From contig NZ_KB905024.1 of NCBI RefSeq assembly GCF_000377405.1, forward strand, positions 1 through 64,000: 64,000 nt of DNA. Reading direction: 5' to 3'. The DNA is from Thioalkalivibrio sp. ALE31 (GTDB taxonomy: Bacteria > Pseudomonadota > Gammaproteobacteria > Ectothiorhodospirales > Ectothiorhodospiraceae). Below the pieces are notes generated by a model, which saw nothing but the letters and a program-made list of their open reading frames with translations, had not been told where the DNA came from and searched no databases. This document shows positions 48,232-57,157 of the stretch, in pieces. The position numbers and the translations under genes were made by a program. The first letter of the stretch is position 1, and each line of letters opens with the position of its first letter.

Positions 48232-49197
48232 ATGCTGCTGCGCTCGCTGCTGTCCCTGATGTCGCCCGGCGGCTCCCGCGCGCGCCTGTCCATCCTGATC
48301 TACCACCGCGTCCTGCCGGCGCCCGACCCACTACTGCCCGGCGATCCACACGCCGATGACTTCCGCTGGCAGATGCGCCTGCTCGCCCGCACCATGAACC
48401 CGCTTCCGCTGGAGGAAGCCGTGGACCGCCTGCGGGCCGGCACCCTGCCCGCCCGAGCGGTCAGCGTGACCTTCGATGACGGCTATGCCGACAACGCCGA
48501 GGTCGCCCTGCCCATCCTGCGTGAGGAGGGCGTCCCGGCCACCTTCTTCATCGCCACCGGGTATCTCGACGGCGGACGCATGTTCAACGACACCCTGATC
48601 GAGACCGTGCGCCACCTGCCGCCGGGACTCATCGATCTGACGCCGGAGGGCCTGGGACAGCGGCAGCTGGACACGATCGCCGACCGGCGGGAGTTGATCC
48701 GCGACCTGATCGGCCAGTTCAAGTACCAGCCCGCCGAGGAGCGCACGGCCGGCACCGAGGCACTGGCCGTGCGCTTCGGGCTGGACCTGCCAGACGACCT
48801 GATGATGACCCGCGCCCAGGTCCGCGAACTGGCAACGGCGGGCATGGGGATCGGCGGGCACACCGCCACCCACCCGATCTTGACCGAAGTGGATGCCGAT
48901 ACCGCGCGCACCGAGATCCAGCGCGGCAAGACCGATCTGGAAACCCTGCTGGACCGACCCCTGCGCCTGTTCGCCTACCCGAACGGCCGCCCGGACCGCG
49001 ACTACGCCGCCGAACACATCCAGATCGCGCGCGACTGCGGCTTCGACGCCGCTGTCTCCACCGCCGCGGGTGCCGCACGCACCGATTCCGACCCGTTCCA
49101 ACTCCCGCGCTTCACGCCCTGGGACCGCACGCCCCTGCGCTTCGGCCTGCGCCTCGCCCGCAACCTCGCCGAACCCCGCGAGCGCCAAGCGGCATGA
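48232..49197 (+). CDS. polysaccharide deacetylase (NodB-type)
   Basis: This 321-residue NodB-homology protein has the metal-binding/catalytic motif VSVTFDDGYADNAEVALP (about 77-94), a second motif GIGGHTATHPIL and the late motif LFAYPNGRPDRDY. It is expected to remove N- or O-acetyl groups from the exopolysaccharide or a lipid-linked precursor. The start at 48232 is 5 nt after the wecB stop; an in-frame ATG at 48187 lies inside wecB. Its end overlaps the next start by 4 nt (ATGA). Confidence 0.88.
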   Translation: MLLRSLLSLMSPGGSRARLSILIYHRVLPAPDPLLPGDPHADDFRWQMRLLARTMNPLPLEEAVDRLRAGTLPARAVSVTFDDGYADNAEVALPILREEGVPATFFIATGYLDGGRMFNDTLIETVRHLPPGLIDLTPEGLGQRQLDTIADRRELIRDLIGQFKYQPAEERTAGTEALAVRFGLDLPDDLMMTRAQVRELATAGMGIGGHTATHPILTEVDADTARTEIQRGKTDLETLLDRPLRLFAYPNGRPDRDYAAEHIQIARDCGFDAAVSTAAGAARTDSDPFQLPRFTPWDRTPLRFGLRLARNLAEPRERQAA

Positions 49198-49442
49198 GCA
49201 CCCGCGTCCATATCACCGTCGACACCGAGTTCAGCATCGGCGGGGCCTTTGCCGTTCGGGAAAACCGGCGACCGGTCGGCGCTTCGCCCCTCTACTGCGA
49301 GCGCCATGAAACTCCGGAAGGTCTTCGCAACCTGATGAGCTCACCTGCGCGGGAGGCCCCTCGCAAAACATACTCAGCCAGGTTTTCCTGCCAGCCCACC
49401 GATCGGAAGCGCTTGGCTAACCTCATACCATTCACCTTCTAA
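49194..49442 (+). pseudogene. truncated WalW-like polysaccharide deacetylase, N-terminal fragment
   Basis: Only 82 codons remain. Residues 1-43 (RVHITVDTEFSIGGAF, RRPVG, YCERHETPEGL) look like the N-terminus of a second deacetylase family in which the VDTE motif carries a catalytic/metal aspartate. After about base 49325 the similarity stops and the frame runs on in unrelated sequence to a stop at 49442. The ATGA overlap with the upstream gene shows it was once coupled to it. The breakpoint marks the left edge of an AT-richer insert or deletion. Confidence 0.6.
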
Positions 49443-49467
49443 ACCAAAACCAAAACCAAAACCAAAA
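49441..49467. repeat. hexanucleotide tandem repeat (AAACCA)n
   Basis: Four and a half copies of AAACCA run from 49441 to 49467, about 98 nt before the glycosyltransferase start, directly after the truncated deacetylase frame. Short tandem repeats can change copy number by slippage and alter promoter spacing. Confidence 0.75.
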
Positions 49468-49565
49468 AGGTGCGCACTGCGCGGCCTGGAAGTCCACAAA
49501 CTCTGTGCAATTCGCACGACACTGACGGGAGGGCATCGTGATGCCAATGAAGTATGAGTTGACCA

Positions 49566-50384
49566 ATGTCTGACCGATTACTGGCTTTTCTTGTCCCTCT
49601 GGTACATCCAGACGCCGCGCGCTCATGGCCCGAGGTGTGTGCCCGCCTTACCGAAACAGTGAATTGTCTACTCGCTGACCACCCAACGGAGTCCGTCCAC
49701 GTCTTCGTGGGCGTCAATCGCGGGTCGCCACTCCCGCCGATGCCGAGCGGCGTCTCCGTGCTGGAGCTGGATCTACCGCTCCCAAGCACTTCGATTTACA
49801 AGTCCCGCGGACAACACGAAAGTGATCGACTTCGGGCAACCCGCGAAGACAGAGGAAAAAAGCGTCTAGCCGGGCTTCAGGCTGCCAGAGGACGTGGATT
49901 CGAGTACGTTATGAACGTCGACGCCGACGACCTCGTTAGCCGGAAACTACTCCACTGGGTAAGAGCGGGGCGCGGTGAGCCCGGCTGGTATATTACCGAA
50001 GGATGGCTGTATCGGATGGGCTCCCGGCTGATCCATAAACAATCAAACTTTCACAAGCTCTGTGGATCTTCCCATATTCTACGTACCGAACTTCTTCACT
50101 GCCTCTGCTCTCCGGAGGATGCCGATAATCTAGAAAATATACCCCTCTTACTCGGGGAGCACACAAAAACCGCCGACCTTATGGCCTCGTACGGCTACCA
50201 GATCACTCCACTACCATACCGGGCCGCCTGCTATCGCGTAGGGCATGCCAACAATGCCTCCCTTCGAAAGCGTCATGTGGAGCTCTGGATGCTTCGCAAA
50301 AAACCATCTTTGTTGGTGAGATCGGCCACCAAAACAAGATTTCTAACCCGAAAACTCAGGCGTGAATTTTTAGTAGGCCAATAA
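49566..50384 (+). CDS. glycosyltransferase-like protein on an AT-richer patch
   Basis: This 272-residue protein resembles GT-A glycosyltransferases. It has a hydrophobic first strand (LLAFLVPLVHPD), a conserved-looking middle with FEYVMNVDADDLV (DxD at Asp119-Asp121), and an acceptor-side region with WYITEGWLYRMG and KLCGSSHILR. The nucleotide-sugar donor is unknown. Codon use and base composition are more AT-rich than the flanking exopolysaccharide genes, suggesting recent acquisition. It has no close co-oriented partner. Confidence 0.68.
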   Translation: MSDRLLAFLVPLVHPDAARSWPEVCARLTETVNCLLADHPTESVHVFVGVNRGSPLPPMPSGVSVLELDLPLPSTSIYKSRGQHESDRLRATREDRGKKRLAGLQAARGRGFEYVMNVDADDLVSRKLLHWVRAGRGEPGWYITEGWLYRMGSRLIHKQSNFHKLCGSSHILRTELLHCLCSPEDADNLENIPLLLGEHTKTADLMASYGYQITPLPYRAACYRVGHANNASLRKRHVELWMLRKKPSLLVRSATKTRFLTRKLRREFLVGQ

Positions 50385-50794
50385 AACATGACTCAAAACA
50401 AAGACGCCCCCTCATTTGTAGCGAATCGGGTGTCAGCGATGGCAGAGCGCCAAGAGAACAATTGTGGAACCCAAATTCGATTCAAGGCTGAGGCGCAGCT
50501 TCGAGAAGTTCACGATTAACCTAATATAAACATGCGCCGCCCACGAGCAGCTTGCTGCACTGACGCTGCGGAACGACTTGCGCCTGTTGCATACCTATCG
50601 CCAAAATTCCTTGCGAAAAAAGCTCCTTGCGCTTAGGCCTACGGTAGGCCTGCAACCTCACCGATTCCCGGGAAGACGCGCAGCCTAAACCCACGCTAGA
50701 ACCGATTGGCCCCTGAGCGGCATGGGCGCAAAGCGAAGAGCCAAGCGCGGGCTACGCCCAATGGGCCTCCCACCACGCGATATCCCTCACCGCG
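50385..50794. other. 410-nt intergenic gap with no gene seen
   Basis: This is AT-richer sequence on the left, returning to high GC near 50720. I found no plausible coding frame or RNA gene. A small palindrome, AGGCCTAC/GTAGGCCT, spans 50635-50651. The segment looks like the right flank of the acquired patch that starts near 49325. Confidence 0.5.
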
Positions 50795-52030
50795 TCAGAC
50801 CAAGATTTCGACGGGATCCGGGTGACTCAGAAAACGTGTGGGGCTCGCGGTACAACCATAGGCACCCGACTGGAAGACCACGATCAGATCGCCCACATCG
50901 GCACGCGCCAGCTCCATCTGCTGGGCCAGTACGTCCAGCGGGGTACACAGCGGGCCGACCACGTTCACCACCTCGCGCTCGTGGCCACGCACGCGGTTGC
51001 CCACCACCACCGGATAGTTCTTGCGGATCACCTGGCCGAAGTTGCCGGAGGCCGCCAGGTGGTGATGCAGGCCGCCGTTCGTAACCAGGAAGACCTGACC
51101 ACGGGATTCCTTGCGGTCCAGCACCTCGGCCACGTAGATGCCGGCCTCGCCGACAAGATACCGACCCAGCTCCAGCATGATCTCCGCGTCCGGCAGCGCA
51201 TCGCGTACCGCCAGCAGGCGATTCTCCAGGTGTTCCGCGATGGGCCCGAGATCCAGCGGCTGGTCGCCGGGAAAATACGGGATGCCGAAACCGCCGCCGA
51301 TATTCAGCATCTCGACCGGCCCCGGTGCCGACTCGGCCAGGCGCAGGGCGAGATCGAAGGTATGCCCCTGCGCCTCGACCAGGGTTTCCGGGCGCAGGTT
51401 CTGCGAGCCGGAAAAGATGTGAAACCCGCGGAAGTGCAAGCCCAGCTCGCCGATGCGGGCCAGCAGCTCGGGCACACGCTCGGCATCCACGCCGAAGGCC
51501 TTGGGCCCGCCGCTCATGCGCATGCCGGAGCTTTTCAGCTCGAAGTCCGGGTTCACCCGGACGGCCACGTGCGCCTGATGCCCGGTGCGCGCCGCGATCA
51601 CGCCCACCCGCTCCAGCTCGGTGGGCGATTCCAGATTGAGGGTGATACCGGCCGCGATGGCGGCCTCCAGCTCGGGGATCGACTTGCCCGGCCCCGCGAA
51701 GCTGATATCCCCGGGGCGGGTCCCGGTATCCAGCGCCACCTGCATTTCCCGCTGCGAGGCCACATCCAGGCCGTCCACCAGACCGGCCATATGCTGCACA
51801 ACGGCCGGCATCGGGTTGGCCTTGATCGCGTAATGCAGCGACAGACCGTCCGGCAGCCCGGCGCGCAATTGCGCCACCCGCCGGGTCATCGCCTCCCGCG
51901 AGTAGGCGTAGAAAGGGGTCTGCCCCACACGTGCGGCCAGATCCACGAGCGACTGGTCGCCGATCTGAAGACAGTCGTCCACCACCACGAACTGGTCCAT
52001 CGCACTGTGACTGGGGCGGGTATCGTTCAT
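50795..52030 (-). CDS. pyridoxal-dependent decarboxylase, exosortase A system-associated
   Basis: This 411-residue fold-III PLP decarboxylase (ornithine/diaminopimelate decarboxylase type) has the PLP lysine in HYAIKANPMPAV (Lys70) and the phosphate-binding GGGFGIPYF near 243. A late Cys-containing segment VVGPLCTPLD is present. It matches the exosortase A-associated decarboxylase family encoded with the adjacent acyl-CoA ligase. Together they are thought to build an amino-acid-derived group for the exopolysaccharide or carrier. The genes overlap by 4 nt. Confidence 0.92.
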   Translation of the reverse strand: MNDTRPSHSAMDQFVVVDDCLQIGDQSLVDLAARVGQTPFYAYSREAMTRRVAQLRAGLPDGLSLHYAIKANPMPAVVQHMAGLVDGLDVASQREMQVALDTGTRPGDISFAGPGKSIPELEAAIAAGITLNLESPTELERVGVIAARTGHQAHVAVRVNPDFELKSSGMRMSGGPKAFGVDAERVPELLARIGELGLHFRGFHIFSGSQNLRPETLVEAQGHTFDLALRLAESAPGPVEMLNIGGGFGIPYFPGDQPLDLGPIAEHLENRLLAVRDALPDAEIMLELGRYLVGEAGIYVAEVLDRKESRGQVFLVTNGGLHHHLAASGNFGQVIRKNYPVVVGNRVRGHEREVVNVVGPLCTPLDVLAQQMELARADVGDLIVVFQSGAYGCTASPTRFLSHPDPVEILV

Positions 52031-53628
52031 GCCGGAATGCCCTCCCGGAACAGATCACCAAATTCCGCGGCAAGCAGCTTGCGGTCGATCTTGCCGTTGG
52101 CATTACGCGGCAGCGGCTCGGCGCGCAGCCCGACATGCGCCGGCAGCATGAAGCCCGGCAGGCCGGGGCGCAGCGCATCGATCAGGGCCTCCGGGCTCAA
52201 GTCCGGCTGCTGCGGCAGGGCCACCAGCACGATGGCCTGCCCCAGCGTCGGATGCTCCACCCCGAGCGCGGCGACCTCGGCCACCAGCCCGGAGGCATAG
52301 ACCGCCTCTTCCACCTCGTTGGGGCTCACACGGTATCCCGAGGTCTTGATCATCTCGTCCCGGCGGCCCACGAAGTACAGGAAGCCATCTTCGTCCATGC
52401 GCACGGTGTCGCCGGACCACACCGCGATCTCGGGCAGCGGAGCACCGAACGGCTGGCCCGGCGCCGGGCGGAACCGCTCGGCCGTACGCTCCGGGTCGTT
52501 CCAGTAGCCCATGGCGACCAGGGCGCCACGATGCACCAGCTCACCCGGCTCCCCGGGGGCGCAGGGGCTGCCATCCTCGCGGACCACCTGGATCTCCGCA
52601 TTGGGGATCGCCCGGCCCATGGAGCCGGGGCGACGATCGAGCTCCGTGGGCGGAAGATAGGTGGACCGAAACGCCTCGGTCAGGCCATACATCAAATAGC
52701 AGTCGGTTCCGGGCAGTGCGGCTCGCAGGGCCGACAGCGTCTCCTTCGGCATCGCGCCACCGGAGTTGGTGAGATAGCGCAACGTCTCCCGCGCCGCCTC
52801 GGGCCATTCCAGACGCGCAAGCTGAATCCAGAGCGGAGGCACGGCCGCCAGCCCCGTGATGCCGTAACGCTCCACCGCCCGAATCACGTCGCGCGGGAGC
52901 AGATAGTTCAGCAGAACGGTCTGGGCCCCGGTGCGAAACGCCGTGGTCAACTGGCTCAGGCCATAGTCGAAACTGAACGGCAGTACGGCGAGGAGACGAT
53001 CCTCGCGCCGGTTCTCCAGATAGGTCGCAACGCTTTGCGCACCCGCCACCATGTTGCGATGCGACAGCACAACCCCCTTGGGGCGCCCGGTACTCCCGGA
53101 GGTGTAGAGGATCGCCGCCATGTCGGTATCGATCACCCGGTGCGGGCGTAGACCGTCATGCTCCGGCGCGGCATCCCACATATCCACTCGCACACGTCCG
53201 ACCTCGGCATCGCCCGAGTCCTGGCTAGGCTCCCGCCCCACAAGCAGCACCGTGTGCAGATCGGGGCAGCCGGCGAGGACCGGACTCAGCGCCGAAAGGC
53301 GGTCCGCTGAGGTAACGAGGATGCGCACATTGCAGTCGCGCAGGATATGCGCCACCTGCTCCGCCTTGAGCAACGGGTTCACCGGCACGAAGACGCCACC
53401 GGCCCGGGCGGCGCCGAACAGGGCATGCACCGTCTCCGGACGCTTGTCGAGGTAGACCGCCACCCGTTCCTGACGCCCCAGACCGCACCCCAGAAGGCGC
53501 GTAGACGCCCGCTCGATACCGGCCGCCAACGTCGCGTAGTCCTCGCCCTCCTCCCGAAAGCGCAGGGCCGGGGCGGCCGCTGCGCTATCGGCTTGCATCC
53601 ATACGGAATCGTGCACAAGAAAGGACAT
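52027..53628 (-). CDS. acyl-CoA ligase (AMP-forming), exosortase A system-associated
   Basis: This 533-residue adenylate-forming enzyme has the P-loop AILYTSGSTGRPKGV (about 170-185), YGLTEAF, the YRVSPNEVEE hinge region and the catalytic C-terminal lysine region NANGKIDRKLL. It activates a carboxylic acid as acyl-AMP and transfers it to CoA or a carrier. It belongs to the exosortase A-associated ligase family and is co-transcribed with the PLP decarboxylase. The acyl carrier protein gene usually found with this pair is not in the window. Confidence 0.92.
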   Translation of the reverse strand: MSFLVHDSVWMQADSAAAAPALRFREEGEDYATLAAGIERASTRLLGCGLGRQERVAVYLDKRPETVHALFGAARAGGVFVPVNPLLKAEQVAHILRDCNVRILVTSADRLSALSPVLAGCPDLHTVLLVGREPSQDSGDAEVGRVRVDMWDAAPEHDGLRPHRVIDTDMAAILYTSGSTGRPKGVVLSHRNMVAGAQSVATYLENRREDRLLAVLPFSFDYGLSQLTTAFRTGAQTVLLNYLLPRDVIRAVERYGITGLAAVPPLWIQLARLEWPEAARETLRYLTNSGGAMPKETLSALRAALPGTDCYLMYGLTEAFRSTYLPPTELDRRPGSMGRAIPNAEIQVVREDGSPCAPGEPGELVHRGALVAMGYWNDPERTAERFRPAPGQPFGAPLPEIAVWSGDTVRMDEDGFLYFVGRRDEMIKTSGYRVSPNEVEEAVYASGLVAEVAALGVEHPTLGQAIVLVALPQQPDLSPEALIDALRPGLPGFMLPAHVGLRAEPLPRNANGKIDRKLLAAEFGDLFREGIPA

Positions 53629-53833
53629 CTCGGCGCCCGGGGCTATCGGAAACTGACGGCTCGATCATACCCCAGGCACCAGCGGCTTCCGGCCGCAGCC
53701 CAGGCGCACCGTTAGTAGCCCGTTCGTCGGCCCGGGGTTACACGGGAGCGGCCGCGTGTAACATGCGACGAAACGGGCCATGAGCCAGCCCCTATCGCCT
53801 GAACCAGCCACAGCGGCGCGAGGTTCGAACTGC

Positions 53834-55294
53834 ATGCGTGACTACCTGCTCGCCCTGATCGTCGTCGTGCTCGTGCCCCTGATCGTGCGCTACGCGTGGA
53901 TCGGCATCCTGGCCTGGTTCTGGGTCGGGCTCTTTGCGCCCCAGTGGCACACCTGGACCTTCATGCGCGGCGCACCCCTAGCCACCTACTTCGGCGGTGC
54001 CACCCTGATCGCACTGTTCCTGGCGAAGGACCGGAAGCCGTTCCCGTTCACCCGCGAGACGGTGATGCTGTTCGCTCTTGCGGGCTACTTCGCGATGACC
54101 AGCTATTTCGCGGTCAACTCCAGCGGGGCGTGGGACTTCTGGTTCCATTTCATGAAGATCCTTCTGATCACCTTCATCACCCCGCTACTGATCTACGGCG
54201 AGCGCCGCATCGTCTGGCTGCTGCTGGTCATTACCGCCTCGCTCGCCTTCTATGGGTTCAAGGGCGGCATCTTCGCCATCCAGACCGGCGGCGCCCACAT
54301 GGTCCTCGGCCCCACCGGATCGTATCTGTCCGGCAACACCTATATCGGGCTGGCCATGCTGATGATCCTGCCGCTGATCCTCGTATCCGCCCGGATGTTC
54401 CATCAGCGCTGGTCGGCCAACCTTGGCTTCGAGTTCCTCAGTCGCTTCTCGCGCCCGATCGGGTGGTTCCTCTACGGCGTCTTCTGGCTGACCGTCATCG
54501 CCATCCTCGCGACCCACTCGCGCGGTGCATTCGTCAGCCTAATAGCGATCGTGCCCCTGTTGTTCTGGCACATGCACAAGAAATGGCTGATGGCGCTTGT
54601 CGGATTCTTCCTGGTCGCGGTCGTCGGCGTGACTGCACCGGAGCCCCTCGTCGAGCGCTGGCAGACCATCGAGACCTACGAGGAAGACCAGTCTGCCATG
54701 CAGCGAATCCAGTCGTGGGGCGTAGCTTGGAACATGGCCATGGATCGCCCACTCACCGGGATGGGCTTTAGAAATACCGCACTGGGTTATGACTGGTGGA
54801 TCTCCTACGCGAACTTTGAAGGCGGGTGGCGACACGTCCTATCCCCTCATAGCGTTTATTTCGGCATCCTGGGCCAGCACGGCTTTGGTGGGCTGGCCGT
54901 GTTTCTCTTGCTAGTTGGATTTACCTTTTCCACGTTGAACCGCGTGCGCAAAACAGCTCATGGGCGTACGGGGCAAGTCTGGCTGTCCGAGTACGCATGG
55001 GCGTTGCAGATCGGCCTGGTCGGGTATCTGGTGGCCGGGGCATTCCTAGACGTGGCCTATTTCAACCTGCTGTATGCATTTATCGCTCTCGCGGTGATCA
55101 TGCGGCGAGAGCTTGAAAGTGTCCCGCTGACGGCTCAGACGGCCACGACCACCGTAAGTACCGCCAGGTCAGCGCCTTCCGAACCGCAAGCAAAACCGGC
55201 GCTCCCCGCTGAGCCCACACCAGGCCCACAAGACACCGTCATGTCCGGCTCACTGATGAGCAACCCCGGTCGCAATGCACCCTCCACTCGATGA
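53834..55294 (+). CDS. putative O-glycosylation ligase, exosortase A system-associated
   Basis: This 486-residue polytopic membrane protein is of the Wzy/WaaL superfamily. It opens MRDYLLALIVVVLVPLIVRYAW, with about ten helices, GFKGGIFAIQTGG in the middle and the conserved late segments ATHSRGAFVSL and LSPHSVYFGILGQHG. The family is specific to exosortase A systems and is proposed to ligate polysaccharide to exported proteins or to polymerise it. The start at 53834 follows GAGG and fits the family N-terminus; an upstream ATG at 53780 is possible. Its end overlaps the next gene by 20 nt. Confidence 0.88.
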   Translation: MRDYLLALIVVVLVPLIVRYAWIGILAWFWVGLFAPQWHTWTFMRGAPLATYFGGATLIALFLAKDRKPFPFTRETVMLFALAGYFAMTSYFAVNSSGAWDFWFHFMKILLITFITPLLIYGERRIVWLLLVITASLAFYGFKGGIFAIQTGGAHMVLGPTGSYLSGNTYIGLAMLMILPLILVSARMFHQRWSANLGFEFLSRFSRPIGWFLYGVFWLTVIAILATHSRGAFVSLIAIVPLLFWHMHKKWLMALVGFFLVAVVGVTAPEPLVERWQTIETYEEDQSAMQRIQSWGVAWNMAMDRPLTGMGFRNTALGYDWWISYANFEGGWRHVLSPHSVYFGILGQHGFGGLAVFLLLVGFTFSTLNRVRKTAHGRTGQVWLSEYAWALQIGLVGYLVAGAFLDVAYFNLLYAFIALAVIMRRELESVPLTAQTATTTVSTARSAPSEPQAKPALPAEPTPGPQDTVMSGSLMSNPGRNAPSTR

Positions 55295-57149
55295 ACTCGA
55301 TGTGGGGACCGAACCGCCATCCTCCGGGTGCACTTGCACCGCCTTTGACGTCCCCATGCTGGATGCCACGCTGCGGCAGCTGACCAGCGCCCTGCGCGAT
55401 CACATCAGCCCCGGCATTGGGCTGTGGGACCCCGAGGACCGGGCATCCACCCCCAAGGACCATTACGGTCAAACCGCCGCGGCGCTCGCCTTGACCCTCC
55501 TGGAAGGTGACGACTCGGCGGCCGCGCGTCACGCGCTGGAGGCCTGGCGATCGCTTGCCCCGGCGGAACGTGGACACGCGCCTTTCAACCGATTTCTGCT
55601 GAACCTTCTGGTCGAACATCGAGCCAGCAGAACTGGCAACCAGCACAACTCGGCTCCCGTTCGCGCGCGCGGCAGCGAGTGCCTCCTCGCGCGAAGGTAT
55701 CCCTCGAATAACTGGACATTGCTGGCACGCCTTTGCGAACTCCAGGAAGCACGCGGAAGCCACAGGACGCGCGTTGCGCGCCGACTACTGCATCTTCTGA
55801 ACGACTGGTCCTACCCTGACGGCGCCTTTATCGACTACCCCGCGCGTCCGGACCGTGCCAGAGCCGGCGCCACCCCAGCCGCCTACCATCACAAGGCACT
55901 ATTCGTGGCCGTGGCGGCTGCGGAATACGATACGGCGAACGACTGGCAGCCAACCGTGAAACGCCTGCTGCAGTGGAGCCTGCAAGCTTGGGATGGTCAC
56001 GGTCATGTTGGCGGTCTCGGCCGCAGCAGCCACGCCCTGTTCGGCGATGCCTGCCTGGTGGCCAGCCTGATACTGCTGGGCGCAAACCAGGCGCAGGCGC
56101 GCGGCACGCCTGCCGACCGGATGTTACTGGGCATTCTGCAACGCTGGCAGAAGCAGGCCCTACCGGATGGTTTTATCGCATTGAACCCAGCCGACCGGGA
56201 TGCACCTGGAACAGGCTGGGACAACTACATGCACCTTTCGGTCTACAACGCTTGGGCGGCCGCAATCGTCGCCTGGGCGAGAGACCGATCCGCACGCGCG
56301 GACCGCACCGCTCTCCCCATCGACCTGCGACCCATTGGGCCGACCACGACGGACGAGCCCCAGGCAGCGCAGTTTCGTGTGGGCAATCCCAGCGCGGCCT
56401 TCGCCCTAGTGTCTGGTCGCGGCCAGCCCCCCCAGGCCTTCAGCCGAAGCGAGGTAGAACTGCGCTACGCCGGGGGCATACCGCTACATGTCACCTGGCA
56501 AGGTCGCCCGTTGTGTCCGGCACCCATACGGACCTCCAGGCACGCGCTGGTGGCCAACGCGGCATTGGCAGGGTGGACACCAATATTCGAAACGGAGGGC
56601 ACGCTGTTCGGTCTGACCGATTTCGACTGGAGCGAGATCGAGCGCAGCAAACAAACCGTCCGGATCCGCCTCTCGGGCCAACCCCGAGGCCTGTTGTGCC
56701 CCACCGCGAGCGGCCTGGGCCCACGCGCGCTGGCCGCGCTGGACTGGCGCCTCTTGGGCGGCGCGCTGGGCCGCAAGGCCGCGCTACACCGCCCGAAGCT
56801 TGTGCACGTCACGGGGCACCTAGAATGGATCATCCACCTGGAACGGCCGCGCATCGAACAACGCCTGACCCTAGAGAATCGCGGTGGCCAAGTCGTGCGG
56901 TACCTGAATCCCGGCGGCCACGCGGTCACCAGCACGGCAGCTTCCGAATCCTATTTTCTGGCGGGGTCTGAACTTGCCAAACAGCGGCAAAGGTCCGTTA
57001 CCGATGCCTGGCTCGCGACACCGCTGCCATCCGCTACTGCAGGCGCCATCGGTCGCAGCCTGCCCTCAATGGAACTACCCCGTGGTCGTTACCACGCGGA
57101 GCTCATCGTTAACTGGACGAATCTTCAAGCCCCTTGCGAATCGCGCTAA
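55275..57149 (+). CDS. unrecognised 624-residue protein, possible alpha-barrel lyase
   Basis: I do not recognise the family with certainty. The first 370 residues show repeated helical pairs with aromatic and His/Asp residues (KDHYGQTAAALALTLL, YPSNNWTLLARLCEL, YHHKALFVAVAAAEYD, GWDNYMHLSVYNAWAAAIVAW). This resembles an (alpha/alpha) toroid of polysaccharide lyases or glucuronyl hydrolases. The C-terminal 250 residues look beta-rich, as in heparinase II/III-like proteins. There is no signal peptide. Overlap with the O-ligase gene suggests coupled expression and a role in exopolysaccharide processing. Confidence 0.55.
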   Translation: MHPPLDELDVGTEPPSSGCTCTAFDVPMLDATLRQLTSALRDHISPGIGLWDPEDRASTPKDHYGQTAAALALTLLEGDDSAAARHALEAWRSLAPAERGHAPFNRFLLNLLVEHRASRTGNQHNSAPVRARGSECLLARRYPSNNWTLLARLCELQEARGSHRTRVARRLLHLLNDWSYPDGAFIDYPARPDRARAGATPAAYHHKALFVAVAAAEYDTANDWQPTVKRLLQWSLQAWDGHGHVGGLGRSSHALFGDACLVASLILLGANQAQARGTPADRMLLGILQRWQKQALPDGFIALNPADRDAPGTGWDNYMHLSVYNAWAAAIVAWARDRSARADRTALPIDLRPIGPTTTDEPQAAQFRVGNPSAAFALVSGRGQPPQAFSRSEVELRYAGGIPLHVTWQGRPLCPAPIRTSRHALVANAALAGWTPIFETEGTLFGLTDFDWSEIERSKQTVRIRLSGQPRGLLCPTASGLGPRALAALDWRLLGGALGRKAALHRPKLVHVTGHLEWIIHLERPRIEQRLTLENRGGQVVRYLNPGGHAVTSTAASESYFLAGSELAKQRQRSVTDAWLATPLPSATAGAIGRSLPSMELPRGRYHAELIVNWTNLQAPCESR

Positions 57150-57157
57150 CCCGGCCC

